From assembly GCF_036924535.1 (NCBI RefSeq), contig NZ_JAZHRT010000001.1, positions 744,001-808,000 of the forward strand: 64,000 nt of DNA, given 5' to 3'. Shown piece by piece: positions 27,178 to 36,303 of the stretch (the stretch's first letter is position 1; each line of letters begins with the position of its first letter). Position numbers and translations under genes: made by a program. Below the pieces are notes generated by a model. The model was given only the letters and a program-made list of their open reading frames with translations, had not been told where the DNA came from and ran no database searches. The DNA is from Bradyrhizobium sp. AZCC 2262 (GTDB lineage: Bacteria > Pseudomonadota > Alphaproteobacteria > Rhizobiales > Xanthobacteraceae).

Positions 27178-27510
27178 ACTTTATATTATTTAATTTGCAA
27201 GCGCCAGTTCGGTGCTGCAAGCGATCCGGTGCCCGGTTAAGGATTAAATTGGACCCGCTGGGGAGTGCTTTGAATTAACCATTCGTCCTTCGGATGAGCG
27301 CCATCTTTAGAAGCTGACAATGAACAATTCTTTGATCTAAACTTAATGGCAGGTCTGCGCCGAATAAGAATTAACCCATTGAGAAAGAGTCGATTGCAAT
27401 TTTGAACGGCGCGACGTGAGATCGAGTCATTTCAACGAGTTCACGTTATTGAAGCTGGATCCTGTACAGCCCTCAAGCGGACGACGTCGCCCACAAGGAG
27501 ACCGATTAAA

Positions 27511-28155
27511 ATGAAAATCCTGGGGCACCGCATAGAAGCTGGGGAAGTTGAATCTGCGTTGCGCGTACATGAAAGCATTCAGCAGACCTGCGTGGTGTTG
27601 GAGACCACTGAAGATGGGTCGACGCGTTTGGTCGCATACTACGTTTCTTGCGATTCTGGGCCAACGGCAGTGGAGCTGCAAAAGTTTTTAGCGGAACGGT
27701 TGCCTCAACACTCGATCCCCGAGCTGTTCATTCGAGCTAATTCGTTTCCACTGACGCTTGACGGACAAATCGACCGGACGGCATTGCCCGCGCCGAGCAT
27801 CGCTGCGCGAAACGATCGGACGGTGGGAACAACGACGGCCCAATTGGAACAGGTCGTCATAGCTGTCTGGCGCAGGTTCCTCGGCACTGATCGGATTGGG
27901 CTTGCCGACAATTTTTTTGATCTCGGCGGGGACTCGCTCTTGCTTGGCCGAGTCCAGATGAGCCTGCAAAAGGAGTTGCAGATCAAACTCCCGATTACGG
28001 CATTGTTCGAGTTCACCACCGTGCGATCACTGGTTCATTATCTTGATGGTCAGATATCGCCCAAGCCATTCATTTCCGATTCGCAACAGCGCGCACAGAG
28101 GCAACGTGCGGCCTTTGCGCGCCAGCGTGAGCGCAGACTGGACGGTGGGTCATGA
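27511..28155 (+). CDS. Free-standing NRPS fragment: adenylation C-terminal subdomain plus carrier protein
   Basis: 214-aa protein that starts exactly at core motif A8 of an adenylation domain (KILGHRIEAGEVESAL, residues 2-17) and continues to the A10 position (LTLDGQIDRTALP). The catalytic Lys of A10 is replaced by Gln86. A carrier (PCP/ACP) domain follows, with DNFFDLGGDSLLLG and phosphopantetheine attachment at Ser142, then a basic tail. The large N-terminal part of an A domain is absent, yet the gene has its own AAGGAG 10 nt before ATG, so it is expressed as is. It cannot adenylate by itself. The carrier probably receives a starter from elsewhere and hands it to the KS of the next protein, whose ATG overlaps this stop by 4 nt (ATGA). 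Confidence 0.85.
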   Translation: MKILGHRIEAGEVESALRVHESIQQTCVVLETTEDGSTRLVAYYVSCDSGPTAVELQKFLAERLPQHSIPELFIRANSFPLTLDGQIDRTALPAPSIAARNDRTVGTTTAQLEQVVIAVWRRFLGTDRIGLADNFFDLGGDSLLLGRVQMSLQKELQIKLPITALFEFTTVRSLVHYLDGQISPKPFISDSQQRAQRQRAAFARQRERRLDGGS

Positions 28156-31100
28156 GCGATCAGGAGCATCCCGCTGCGGCCGTTGAAGGTGTCGCCATCA
28201 TCGGTATGGCCGGACGTTTTCCGGGTGCGCGGAGCGTTGCCGAATTCTGGCGCAATCAGCTCGAAGGCATCGAATCGATTTCTCATTTTCGCGTCGAGGA
28301 TCTGGAGGTCTTGAACCGGGCGCGCGTCGCCGGCGACCCTCGTTATGTCAAGGCGCGATCAGTCCTCGACGATGTCGACCTCTTCGATGCCGAGTTTTTC
28401 GGCATCTATCCTCGCGAAGCCGAATTGATGGACCCGCAGCAGCGGCTGTTTCTCGAGTGCTGCTGGCAGGCAATCGAAGACGCCGGCTACGTTCCGGATA
28501 CCTATCCCGGGCAGATCGGCATCTACGCGGGTTCCAGTCTGTCGTCGTATTTTCTGACCCGTCTCTGCGCCGCACCCGGCTTCATCGAAAAGTTCACATC
28601 GGGCTACCAGGTAGCGAACTACTTCGAGATGATGGGAAACAGCCTCGATTTCCTGTCGACGCGCGTCTCCTACAAGCTGAATTTGCGCGGGCCCAGTTTC
28701 ACCATGCTGTCGGCTTGCTCGACTTCGCTGCTCGCTGTCACCCAGGCGTGTCAATCGCTGTTGACCTACCAGAGCGACATGGCTCTGGCTGGTGGTGTTT
28801 CGATTACGTTTCCGCAAAAGCGCGGGTCTTATTACCAGGATGGCGGCATGGTGTCGCCGGATGGCCACGTGCGGGCGTTCGATACCGACGCCCAAGGCAC
28901 CGTTTTCGGCGGCGGACTCGGCGTGGTGCTGCTGAAGCGCCTGGACGAAGCGGTTCGTGACGGCGATCAGATCTATGCAGTCATTCGTGGGTTTGCCGTC
29001 AATAATGATGGTGCCGCGAAGGTCGGCTACACCGCACCGAGCGTGGAAGGGCAGGCCAGCGTCATTGCGATGGCTCACGAGGCCGCGGGTATCGAGCCCG
29101 AATCCATCGGCTACATCGAGGCGCATGGCACCGGGACGCCGCTGGGAGATCCAATCGAACTCGCAGGCGCGACCCAAGCTTTTCGGGCGCGCACAAACCG
29201 AAAGCAATTTTGCAGGATCGGTACGGCTAAAACCAACGTCGGACATCTGGACATCGCCGCCGGCGTGACCGGTTTGATCAATGCCACCCACATTGTGCGG
29301 CATGGCGTGTTCCCGCCTACGCTTCACTTCAATCAGCCGAATCCAAATTTCGATTTAAAGAACAGCCCGTTCCTGGTCGAGGGCAAGCGGACTGAATGGA
29401 GGTCAGACGGGCCGCGTCGCGCCGGCGTCAGCGCTTTCGGCGTCGGTGGAACCAACGCGCACGTCGTGCTCGAGCAGGCTCCCGAGCGGCGGACGTTGCC
29501 GTCGAGTCGGTCCGAGCATCTTCTCGTTCTGTCTGCCCGTTCGCCGGCGGCGCTCGATCAGGCAACGGACAATCTGGCCGAACATCTGAAATCCCACCCG
29601 GATTTGGATCTGGCGGACGTCGCCTGGACTCTGCAAGTCGGGCGGCGGCCGTTCGGTTGTCGCCGTGCAGTCGTGGCCGCCAATGCGACGGAAGCTGTCG
29701 GTTTGCTTTCGAAGCGCGACCGCGCGCACGTGCAGACGCGGCTGAAGCCGAACGACGCCCCCGAGGTCTATTTTCTGTTTCCCGGGCAGGGCTCGCAGCA
29801 TCCGAACATGGCGCGCGAGATTTATGACGCAGAGCCGGTATTTCGCAAAGCAGTCGACCGCTGCGCAGAAATCCTGCGTCCCCATCTCGATACGGATCTC
29901 CGCACGCTGCTCTACCCGCCGGCCGGTATTAGCGACGAGGTGAAACGAAGCGTTACGGAAACAGTTATCGCGCAGCCGGCGATCTTCACGATTGAATATG
30001 CCTTGGCGCAGCTTTGGATGAGTTGGGGTATCCGGCCCAAGGCCATGGCCGGTCACAGCATTGGAGAATTCGTAGCGGCTTGCCTGGCGGGCGTAATCTC
30101 GCTCGAAGATGCCCTTACGCTGGTTGCTCTGCGCGGCCGGATGATGCAGGGGCTTCCGGCGGGCGGGATGCTCTCGGTGCGCCTCTCGGAGGCTGAGGTC
30201 CGCAAACGGCTGCGCGAACCGCTGTCGTTGGCGGCCGTCAACTCGCCGTCATTGTGCGTGGTTGCTGGGTCGCTCGAGCCGCTTGCACAATTCGAGCGGG
30301 AACTGAGCGACGCCGGCGTCGTCTGCCGTCGCTTGGTGACCTCGCACGCCTTCCATTCCGCCATGATGGATCCGCTGATCGATCCCCTAGCCGATGCCTT
30401 CTCAAAGGTCCACCTTGGTCCGCCGCAGATTCCCTACGTGTCCGGCGTCACCGGTACCTGGGTGACCGCGGATGAGGCTACCGACCCGAGGTACTGGGCA
30501 CGGCACGCCCGCGAAGCGGTTCAATTCTCTGCGGCGATCAAGGAATTGCGAAAGAGCCCGGAAGCCGTCTTGCTCGAGGTCGGCCCAGGCAATGTGCTGG
30601 CGACGCTTGCGCGCCAGCATACTGGTTTTCCAGCCAACCAGGTCATCGTATCTTCGCTATCCGATGGATTTAGCGGTGAGGGCGATCTCAAGGCGCTTTT
30701 GGCCGCTCTGGGAGCGCTGTGGCTAGCCGGCGAAGAGCCCGATTGGTCCGCGCTCCAGCAAGGCGAGGCCCGCCAGCGCGTCTCTCTGCCGACCTACCCG
30801 TTCGAACGCAAGCGCCATTGGTTGGAAAGTATTGTCGACTCGTTGGAGGCGTCCGTCGCAATCCCGCCCTCGGGCGCGGCGATTCCGAAGGTCGTCGAAA
30901 CCGTGCCCCAAATTAATCAGGGAACAGAAACAGTGAATATCGTGTCGAATATTCAGTCTACTCCGGGGCCGAGGACTTCGGCTGCGAGCCGCACAACGAA
31001 AATCCAGGCAGCACTGGTCGAAATGTTCGGAGAGCTGTCCGGCATCGATCTCTCCACGATGGACAGCGCAACGACGTTCTTGGAATTGGGTTTCGATTCC

Positions 31101-34100
31101 TTGTTCCTGACGCAGGCGACCCAGGCCTTGCAGGAAAAATTCCGGGTCAAGATCACCTTCAGACAACTCCTCAATGACGTTGCGAGCCTCGATGCACTGA
31201 CCGAATTTGTCGAGAAGAGCCTTCCTCCTGACGCGTTTGCCGAACCTGCTGCGGCCGAGGTGGATCCCGCGCCGGCGCGGCCCGCTGCCTTGGCCGTGGC
31301 TCCAACAGCCGTGACTCCAACATATGTCGCTGCCGAGACAGGAGGGGCAGGACCTGAATCCTCGATTGAAAGGCTGATGCGCGAGCAACTTCAGGCGATG
31401 AATCAGCTTTTCGCCAAACAACTCGAGACGATCCACGGCGCCGCAGCGTCCAGACCTGCTGCGTCCGCTCCATCGGGTGCCGTCGTTGCTGCGCCGGCCC
31501 CGCTTGTGTCTACCAGGCAGGCATCTGTCGAGGCGGGGGCCGGATTACCCGCCGCCGGGCTCATGCCGGTCGGCGACGAGGCCAAGCCGTTCGGGCCTTA
31601 CAAGCCGCCGCAAACAGCCGTCGCAAAGGAGTTGACGGCACAGCAGGAGAAACACCTCAACGTCTTGATTGATCGCGTGTCACGGCGCACGGCCAAGTCG
31701 AAGAGCATGACCCAAGAGTACCGCAAGGTATTGGCCGACCCACGCGTCGTATCGGGTTTTCGGCCGCAGTGGAAGGAGATGGTCTACTCGATCGTCACGG
31801 ACCGTTCGAAGGGGTCGCGCATTTGGGATGTCGACGGCAACGAGTACATTGATCTCGTCAATGGTTTCGGACCGATCATGCTGGGTCATCGGCCGGACTT
31901 TGTCGAGAAAGCGATCGAGACTCAACTTCACCAGGGATTTGAGACCGGCCCGCAGACGCCACTTGCCGGTGAAGTTGCAAAAACGTTCTGCGAAATGACC
32001 GGCAACGAACGCATGGCGTTCTGCAATACGGGCTCGGAAGCCGTGCTTGCGGCAATGCGCGTGTCGCGAACCGTTACCGGCCGAAACAAGGTCGTCACGT
32101 TCACCGGCGACTATCACGGAATGTTCGACGAAGTTCTGGTCAAGGGCTTCAAGAACAAGGCCGGCGAGCTTCAGTCCGCCCCGATCGCACCGGGCATTCC
32201 GCGGCAGAACGTCTCCAACATGATCGTGCTCGACTACGGCACGGAAGAATCTCTCGAATGGATAAGGAAGAACGCGGGCGATCTGGCCGCGGTCCTGGTC
32301 GAGCCGGTGCAAAGTCGCCATCCCGGCCTGCGCCCGGTCGAATTCCTGAAGGAGATTCGCACGATCACCGAGCAAGCTGGAACGGTGCTTATCTTCGACG
32401 AAGTCGTCACCGGTTTGCGCGTACACCCGGGCGGGTGCCAGGCGTTGTTTGGAATTCGCGCCGATCTTGCCACCTACGGAAAGGTCGTCGCCGGCGGGCT
32501 GCCGATCGGCGTCCTTGCCGGCAAGGCCCGCTTCATGGATGCACTCGACGGCGGAATGTGGCAGTTCGGGGATGACTCCTATCCTGAAGTTGGCGTGACC
32601 TTCTTCGCCGGCACGTTCGTCCGCCATCCGCTCGCGGTGGCGGCGATGAAAGCCGTGTTGGAGCATTTCAAGCAGCAGGGCCCTGCGTTGCAGGAGCGCC
32701 TGAACGAGCGGACCGCCAAGCTGGTCCGATCACTCAGCGAAATAGTCGAGCAGCATTCCATTCCAACCCGTATCGAAGGCTTTGGAAGCTTCTTCTATTT
32801 CAGCTTCCCTGCCGAGGAGCGATATGCCAGCCTGTTGTATTTTTATTTGCGCGATAAGGGCATCCACATTCGCGAAGGCTTTCCGTGCTTCCTGACAACG
32901 TCGCACAGCGATGCCGACATCGAGGCCATCATTCGGGCGTTCGAGGAAAGCGCGATCGAGATGCGGCAGGGCGGCTTCTTCGAGCAGGCCACCGTCCAGC
33001 AAGCCATTGCAGCCGGTAGAGCGGTGGACGGACCGTCAGCGAAAGCGGTCGAAAAAATCGAGCTCACCGAATCGCAGCGCGAGATATTTCTGGCTGCCAT
33101 GTTGAGTGAAGAGGCTTCTAGCGCGTACAACGAGTCCTGCAGCATTCGTCTGCGCGGGAACCTGCAAACAGGGTTATTGCGAGAGGCCGTGAACGAGCTT
33201 GTGGCGCGCCATGAGGCTCTCCGGGCGAGCATCGATGCCGATGGTGGCATGATGCATTTCAAGCCCACGATACATTTGGAAATCCCGCTTCGCGATCTAA
33301 CGAAACTTGAGCCTGACGCGCGCGATCTGGAATTCAGTCGCATCCTCGCTGCGGATGCGCGAACGGCATTTGATCTGACGAAGGGGCCGCTTATTCGCGC
33401 AGAGCTGGTGTGGCTTGATGATGAATACCATGTATTGATGGTCACATCGCATCATCTCGTTTGTGATGGCTGGTCGATCAACATTATCGTTGACGAGCTG
33501 GCCAAGCTCTACTCGGCAAAGGTCGGAGGCGTTTCTCCGCGATTGTCTCCCGCAGTTCGTTTCAGCGAGTATGCGCGCGCGCAATCCGTGGTCCGCGAAT
33601 CCGGAGAGAACGCCGAAGTTGAAGCGTATTGGCTTGATCGATTCAAGAATCTGCCCATTCCACTTGAACTCCCGACAGACCGGCCGCGGGCTTCGGTGAA
33701 GACTCATGCCGGCGCAACGCTTCGATATCATATCGATGCAGAAGCCTATCGAAAGATAAAGCAGCTCGGCGCAAAGAGCGGCTGTACGCTGTTTGCCACG
33801 CTGCTCGCCGGGTATTACACGCTGCTTCGCCGCCTGAGCCATCAGAACGACATCGTCGTTGGTGTTCCAGTTGCAGGCCAGAGCTTTCTGAAGGAAAGCG
33901 ATCTCGTTGGACACTGCGTAAATTTTCTCCCGCTGCGAGCAAGTGTTGATGAAGACGCCTCCTTCGCTGCGTTACTGAAACAGGTCAAGGGTACATTGCT
34001 CGATGCGTACGACCACCAATCATACACTTATGGAACTTTGGTGCGAAAACTTGGCGTCGCCCGCGATCCTGCCCGGATGCCGCTCCTGGAGGTTCAGTTC

Positions 34101-36284
34101 AATCTTGAGCGCTTAGCTGCGGATGTGGATTTTGGCGGGCTGAAGTCGGACGTCGATCCGAATCCGAAGGCCGCGGTCATTCTGGATCTTTTCTTCAATG
34201 TGATGGAGTCTGACCAGGGACTGGCAATCGATTGTGATTACAATAGCGATTTGTTTGATGGAGAGACTATCTCGCTCTGGCTTCGACGGTACGAAACCTT
34301 GTTGCTTGACGCTGCGTTGAACCAGGAAAAATCAATCGACGAACTGGCGCTGATGACGCCTGAGGAAATCTCTTCCCTGATTTCCGATTTGGGCCCTGTC
34401 GCGACGGAGCGTGTCGCGCTGCGTTCGATCGTTGATGTGTTTGAGGACCAGGCGGCCCGAACACCGGACGGGATTGCGGTCCAGATGGGTGGAGACCGAC
34501 TGACTTATCGGGAGCTGAACGAACGCGCGAATCAGTTGGCGCGGATGTTGGGACGACGGGGTGTGAAGCCCGCGTCGCTGGTGGCGACGAGCTTTGAACG
34601 ATCACTTGAGATGGTCGTAGCCATGCTGGCGGTGTTGAAGGCTGGTGCTGCCTACGTGCCGCTCGACTCGTCCTATCCGTTAGAACGGTTGACGATGCTG
34701 ATTGAGGACGCCAAACCCAGCGTCATTCTTACGCAGGAAAAGCTGGCCGGCGGCTTGCCTGATTGCGCAGCCCCCACGATTTGCGTCGATATGGAGCGGT
34801 CCGCGATCGACCGCGAGGAGCGGGGCAATCTGCCCGCCTTGGCACAACCCGACAGCCTTGCTTACGTGATCTACACATCGGGCTCCACGGGCAAGCCGAA
34901 GGGCGTGCTTGTAACCCACCGCAATGTGGTGAGATTGCTCAGTTCTACCGATCCGTGGTTCAGCTTTGGCGAGTCCGATGTGTGGACCTTATTTCACTCC
35001 TCCTCATTCGATTTTTCGGTGTGGGAGATCTGGGGGTGTCTGCTCACGGGCGGACGGCTGGTCGTCGTGCCGTATTTAGTGACGCGCTCGCCGCAGGATT
35101 TTTACGATCTTTTGGCGCACGAGCGGGTTACAGTTCTAAATCAGACGCCGGCAGCTTTTTATCAGCTGATTCATGTCGAAGAGGATGGCATCGCGCGGCC
35201 TTTGCAGCTGCGATATGTGATCTTTGGAGGTGAGGCGTTGAACTTTGCGAAATTGCGACCCTGGTTGAAGCGCCATGGCGACCGCGCGCCGCAACTAGTG
35301 AACATGTATGGCATCACCGAAACCACAGTACACGTGACATATCGGCCGTTGACTATCGCGGATGTGCAGAATGAAACGCGCAGTTTGATAGGTGTTCCGA
35401 TTCCGGACCTGAAAGTCTATGTGCTCGATGCCAAGCAACGGCTCGTACCACCAGGGGTGGTCGGGGAAATCTATGTTGGCGGCGCGGGCGTCGCGAAGGG
35501 TTATCTGAACCGACCGGAATTGACTGCTGAACGCTTCGTCAACGATCCGTTTTCGAGTGCTCCCGGTGCCCGAATGTACAAATCGGGTGACCTCGGGCGC
35601 GTGCTTCGGACGGGCGACATCGAGTATTTCGGGCGCGCCGACACACAAGTTAAGATCCGCGGCTTCCGGATCGAACTTGGCGAGATCGAGGCGGCATTGG
35701 TTGATCACCCTGCGGTGCAGCATGCGGCGGCGACGGTGCGCAAAGATGGCGGAGGGGATCCTCGGCTCGTTGCCTATATCGTCGTTAAACCCGGCCGTGC
35801 CGCTACCTCCGCTGAAATCCGGGAGTACCTTCAAACGAAGCTCCCCGCCCACATGATCCCCCATGCCTGTGTCTCCATCGACGCCATACCGCTGACCGTC
35901 AACGGAAAGGTGGATCAGAAAAGTTTGCCCGCGCCGGACACAGCTTCGGCCGCACAAACGCGCGAATATGTTGAACCGAAAACATCGCAAGAGCAGACTC
36001 TTTCGCAAATCGTTTCGGAAGTGTTGCGGGTCGAACGCGTGGGTATGACCGACAATCTTTTTGAACTCGGCGCCGATTCACTTCATGTTTTTCAGATTAC
36101 TTCGCGCGCAGCAAAAGCAGGACTGCAGGTTACGCCAAAGTTGATTCTACAGCAGCGTACGATCGCTGGAATAATGAGCGAGATGGCGGTGACCCAGGCT
36201 CCCGCGAATGCACAGGTCATCATCCCAGTCCAACGACAAGCCTATCGCGTGACACGTGAAGCTTCCCGAGGAACAAAAACATAA
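28152..36284 (+). CDS. Hybrid PKS-NRPS: KS-AT-ACP-aminotransferase-C-A(Thr)-PCP
   Basis: 2710-aa megasynthase. KS (about 10-440): Cys189 in ACSTS, His325 in EAHGTGT, His365 in GHLD, all intact. AT (about 545-870): GHSIGE Ser636 and HAFH 732-735, the malonyl-CoA signature. ACP: LGFDSL, Ser983, followed by an Ala/Pro linker. Class III aminotransferase (about 1170-1600): PLP Lys1444 in YGKVVAGG. C domain (about 1640-2060): HHLVCDG at 1767. A domain (about 2090-2600): TSGSTGKPKG and specificity residues D2287 F2288 W2291 N2330 I2357 G2359 M2385 V2393 H2394 K2586, the canonical L-threonine code. PCP: Ser2643. There is no KR, so a beta-keto chain should be turned into a beta-amine and joined to Thr, as in mycosubtilin/iturin synthetases. 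Confidence 0.95.
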   Translation: MSDQEHPAAAVEGVAIIGMAGRFPGARSVAEFWRNQLEGIESISHFRVEDLEVLNRARVAGDPRYVKARSVLDDVDLFDAEFFGIYPREAELMDPQQRLFLECCWQAIEDAGYVPDTYPGQIGIYAGSSLSSYFLTRLCAAPGFIEKFTSGYQVANYFEMMGNSLDFLSTRVSYKLNLRGPSFTMLSACSTSLLAVTQACQSLLTYQSDMALAGGVSITFPQKRGSYYQDGGMVSPDGHVRAFDTDAQGTVFGGGLGVVLLKRLDEAVRDGDQIYAVIRGFAVNNDGAAKVGYTAPSVEGQASVIAMAHEAAGIEPESIGYIEAHGTGTPLGDPIELAGATQAFRARTNRKQFCRIGTAKTNVGHLDIAAGVTGLINATHIVRHGVFPPTLHFNQPNPNFDLKNSPFLVEGKRTEWRSDGPRRAGVSAFGVGGTNAHVVLEQAPERRTLPSSRSEHLLVLSARSPAALDQATDNLAEHLKSHPDLDLADVAWTLQVGRRPFGCRRAVVAANATEAVGLLSKRDRAHVQTRLKPNDAPEVYFLFPGQGSQHPNMAREIYDAEPVFRKAVDRCAEILRPHLDTDLRTLLYPPAGISDEVKRSVTETVIAQPAIFTIEYALAQLWMSWGIRPKAMAGHSIGEFVAACLAGVISLEDALTLVALRGRMMQGLPAGGMLSVRLSEAEVRKRLREPLSLAAVNSPSLCVVAGSLEPLAQFERELSDAGVVCRRLVTSHAFHSAMMDPLIDPLADAFSKVHLGPPQIPYVSGVTGTWVTADEATDPRYWARHAREAVQFSAAIKELRKSPEAVLLEVGPGNVLATLARQHTGFPANQVIVSSLSDGFSGEGDLKALLAALGALWLAGEEPDWSALQQGEARQRVSLPTYPFERKRHWLESIVDSLEASVAIPPSGAAIPKVVETVPQINQGTETVNIVSNIQSTPGPRTSAASRTTKIQAALVEMFGELSGIDLSTMDSATTFLELGFDSLFLTQATQALQEKFRVKITFRQLLNDVASLDALTEFVEKSLPPDAFAEPAAAEVDPAPARPAALAVAPTAVTPTYVAAETGGAGPESSIERLMREQLQAMNQLFAKQLETIHGAAASRPAASAPSGAVVAAPAPLVSTRQASVEAGAGLPAAGLMPVGDEAKPFGPYKPPQTAVAKELTAQQEKHLNVLIDRVSRRTAKSKSMTQEYRKVLADPRVVSGFRPQWKEMVYSIVTDRSKGSRIWDVDGNEYIDLVNGFGPIMLGHRPDFVEKAIETQLHQGFETGPQTPLAGEVAKTFCEMTGNERMAFCNTGSEAVLAAMRVSRTVTGRNKVVTFTGDYHGMFDEVLVKGFKNKAGELQSAPIAPGIPRQNVSNMIVLDYGTEESLEWIRKNAGDLAAVLVEPVQSRHPGLRPVEFLKEIRTITEQAGTVLIFDEVVTGLRVHPGGCQALFGIRADLATYGKVVAGGLPIGVLAGKARFMDALDGGMWQFGDDSYPEVGVTFFAGTFVRHPLAVAAMKAVLEHFKQQGPALQERLNERTAKLVRSLSEIVEQHSIPTRIEGFGSFFYFSFPAEERYASLLYFYLRDKGIHIREGFPCFLTTSHSDADIEAIIRAFEESAIEMRQGGFFEQATVQQAIAAGRAVDGPSAKAVEKIELTESQREIFLAAMLSEEASSAYNESCSIRLRGNLQTGLLREAVNELVARHEALRASIDADGGMMHFKPTIHLEIPLRDLTKLEPDARDLEFSRILAADARTAFDLTKGPLIRAELVWLDDEYHVLMVTSHHLVCDGWSINIIVDELAKLYSAKVGGVSPRLSPAVRFSEYARAQSVVRESGENAEVEAYWLDRFKNLPIPLELPTDRPRASVKTHAGATLRYHIDAEAYRKIKQLGAKSGCTLFATLLAGYYTLLRRLSHQNDIVVGVPVAGQSFLKESDLVGHCVNFLPLRASVDEDASFAALLKQVKGTLLDAYDHQSYTYGTLVRKLGVARDPARMPLLEVQFNLERLAADVDFGGLKSDVDPNPKAAVILDLFFNVMESDQGLAIDCDYNSDLFDGETISLWLRRYETLLLDAALNQEKSIDELALMTPEEISSLISDLGPVATERVALRSIVDVFEDQAARTPDGIAVQMGGDRLTYRELNERANQLARMLGRRGVKPASLVATSFERSLEMVVAMLAVLKAGAAYVPLDSSYPLERLTMLIEDAKPSVILTQEKLAGGLPDCAAPTICVDMERSAIDREERGNLPALAQPDSLAYVIYTSGSTGKPKGVLVTHRNVVRLLSSTDPWFSFGESDVWTLFHSSSFDFSVWEIWGCLLTGGRLVVVPYLVTRSPQDFYDLLAHERVTVLNQTPAAFYQLIHVEEDGIARPLQLRYVIFGGEALNFAKLRPWLKRHGDRAPQLVNMYGITETTVHVTYRPLTIADVQNETRSLIGVPIPDLKVYVLDAKQRLVPPGVVGEIYVGGAGVAKGYLNRPELTAERFVNDPFSSAPGARMYKSGDLGRVLRTGDIEYFGRADTQVKIRGFRIELGEIEAALVDHPAVQHAAATVRKDGGGDPRLVAYIVVKPGRAATSAEIREYLQTKLPAHMIPHACVSIDAIPLTVNGKVDQKSLPAPDTASAAQTREYVEPKTSQEQTLSQIVSEVLRVERVGMTDNLFELGADSLHVFQITSRAAKAGLQVTPKLILQQRTIAGIMSEMAVTQAPANAQVIIPVQRQAYRVTREASRGTKT

Positions 36285-36303
36285 GACTAAGCTGGTTGCT
36301 AGA

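Larger units (their letters stand above)
27105..27510. promoter_or_regulatory. 406-bp leader and promoter region of the PKS/NRPS operon
   Basis: Non-coding, with an AT-rich core at 27170-27205. It contains the promoter and operator listed separately, leaving a 5' leader of about 330 nt before the first gene. That is long enough to carry further regulation, although I cannot name a riboswitch. The adenylation-domain N-terminal core that normally precedes the first protein is not encoded here in any frame. Confidence 0.5.
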
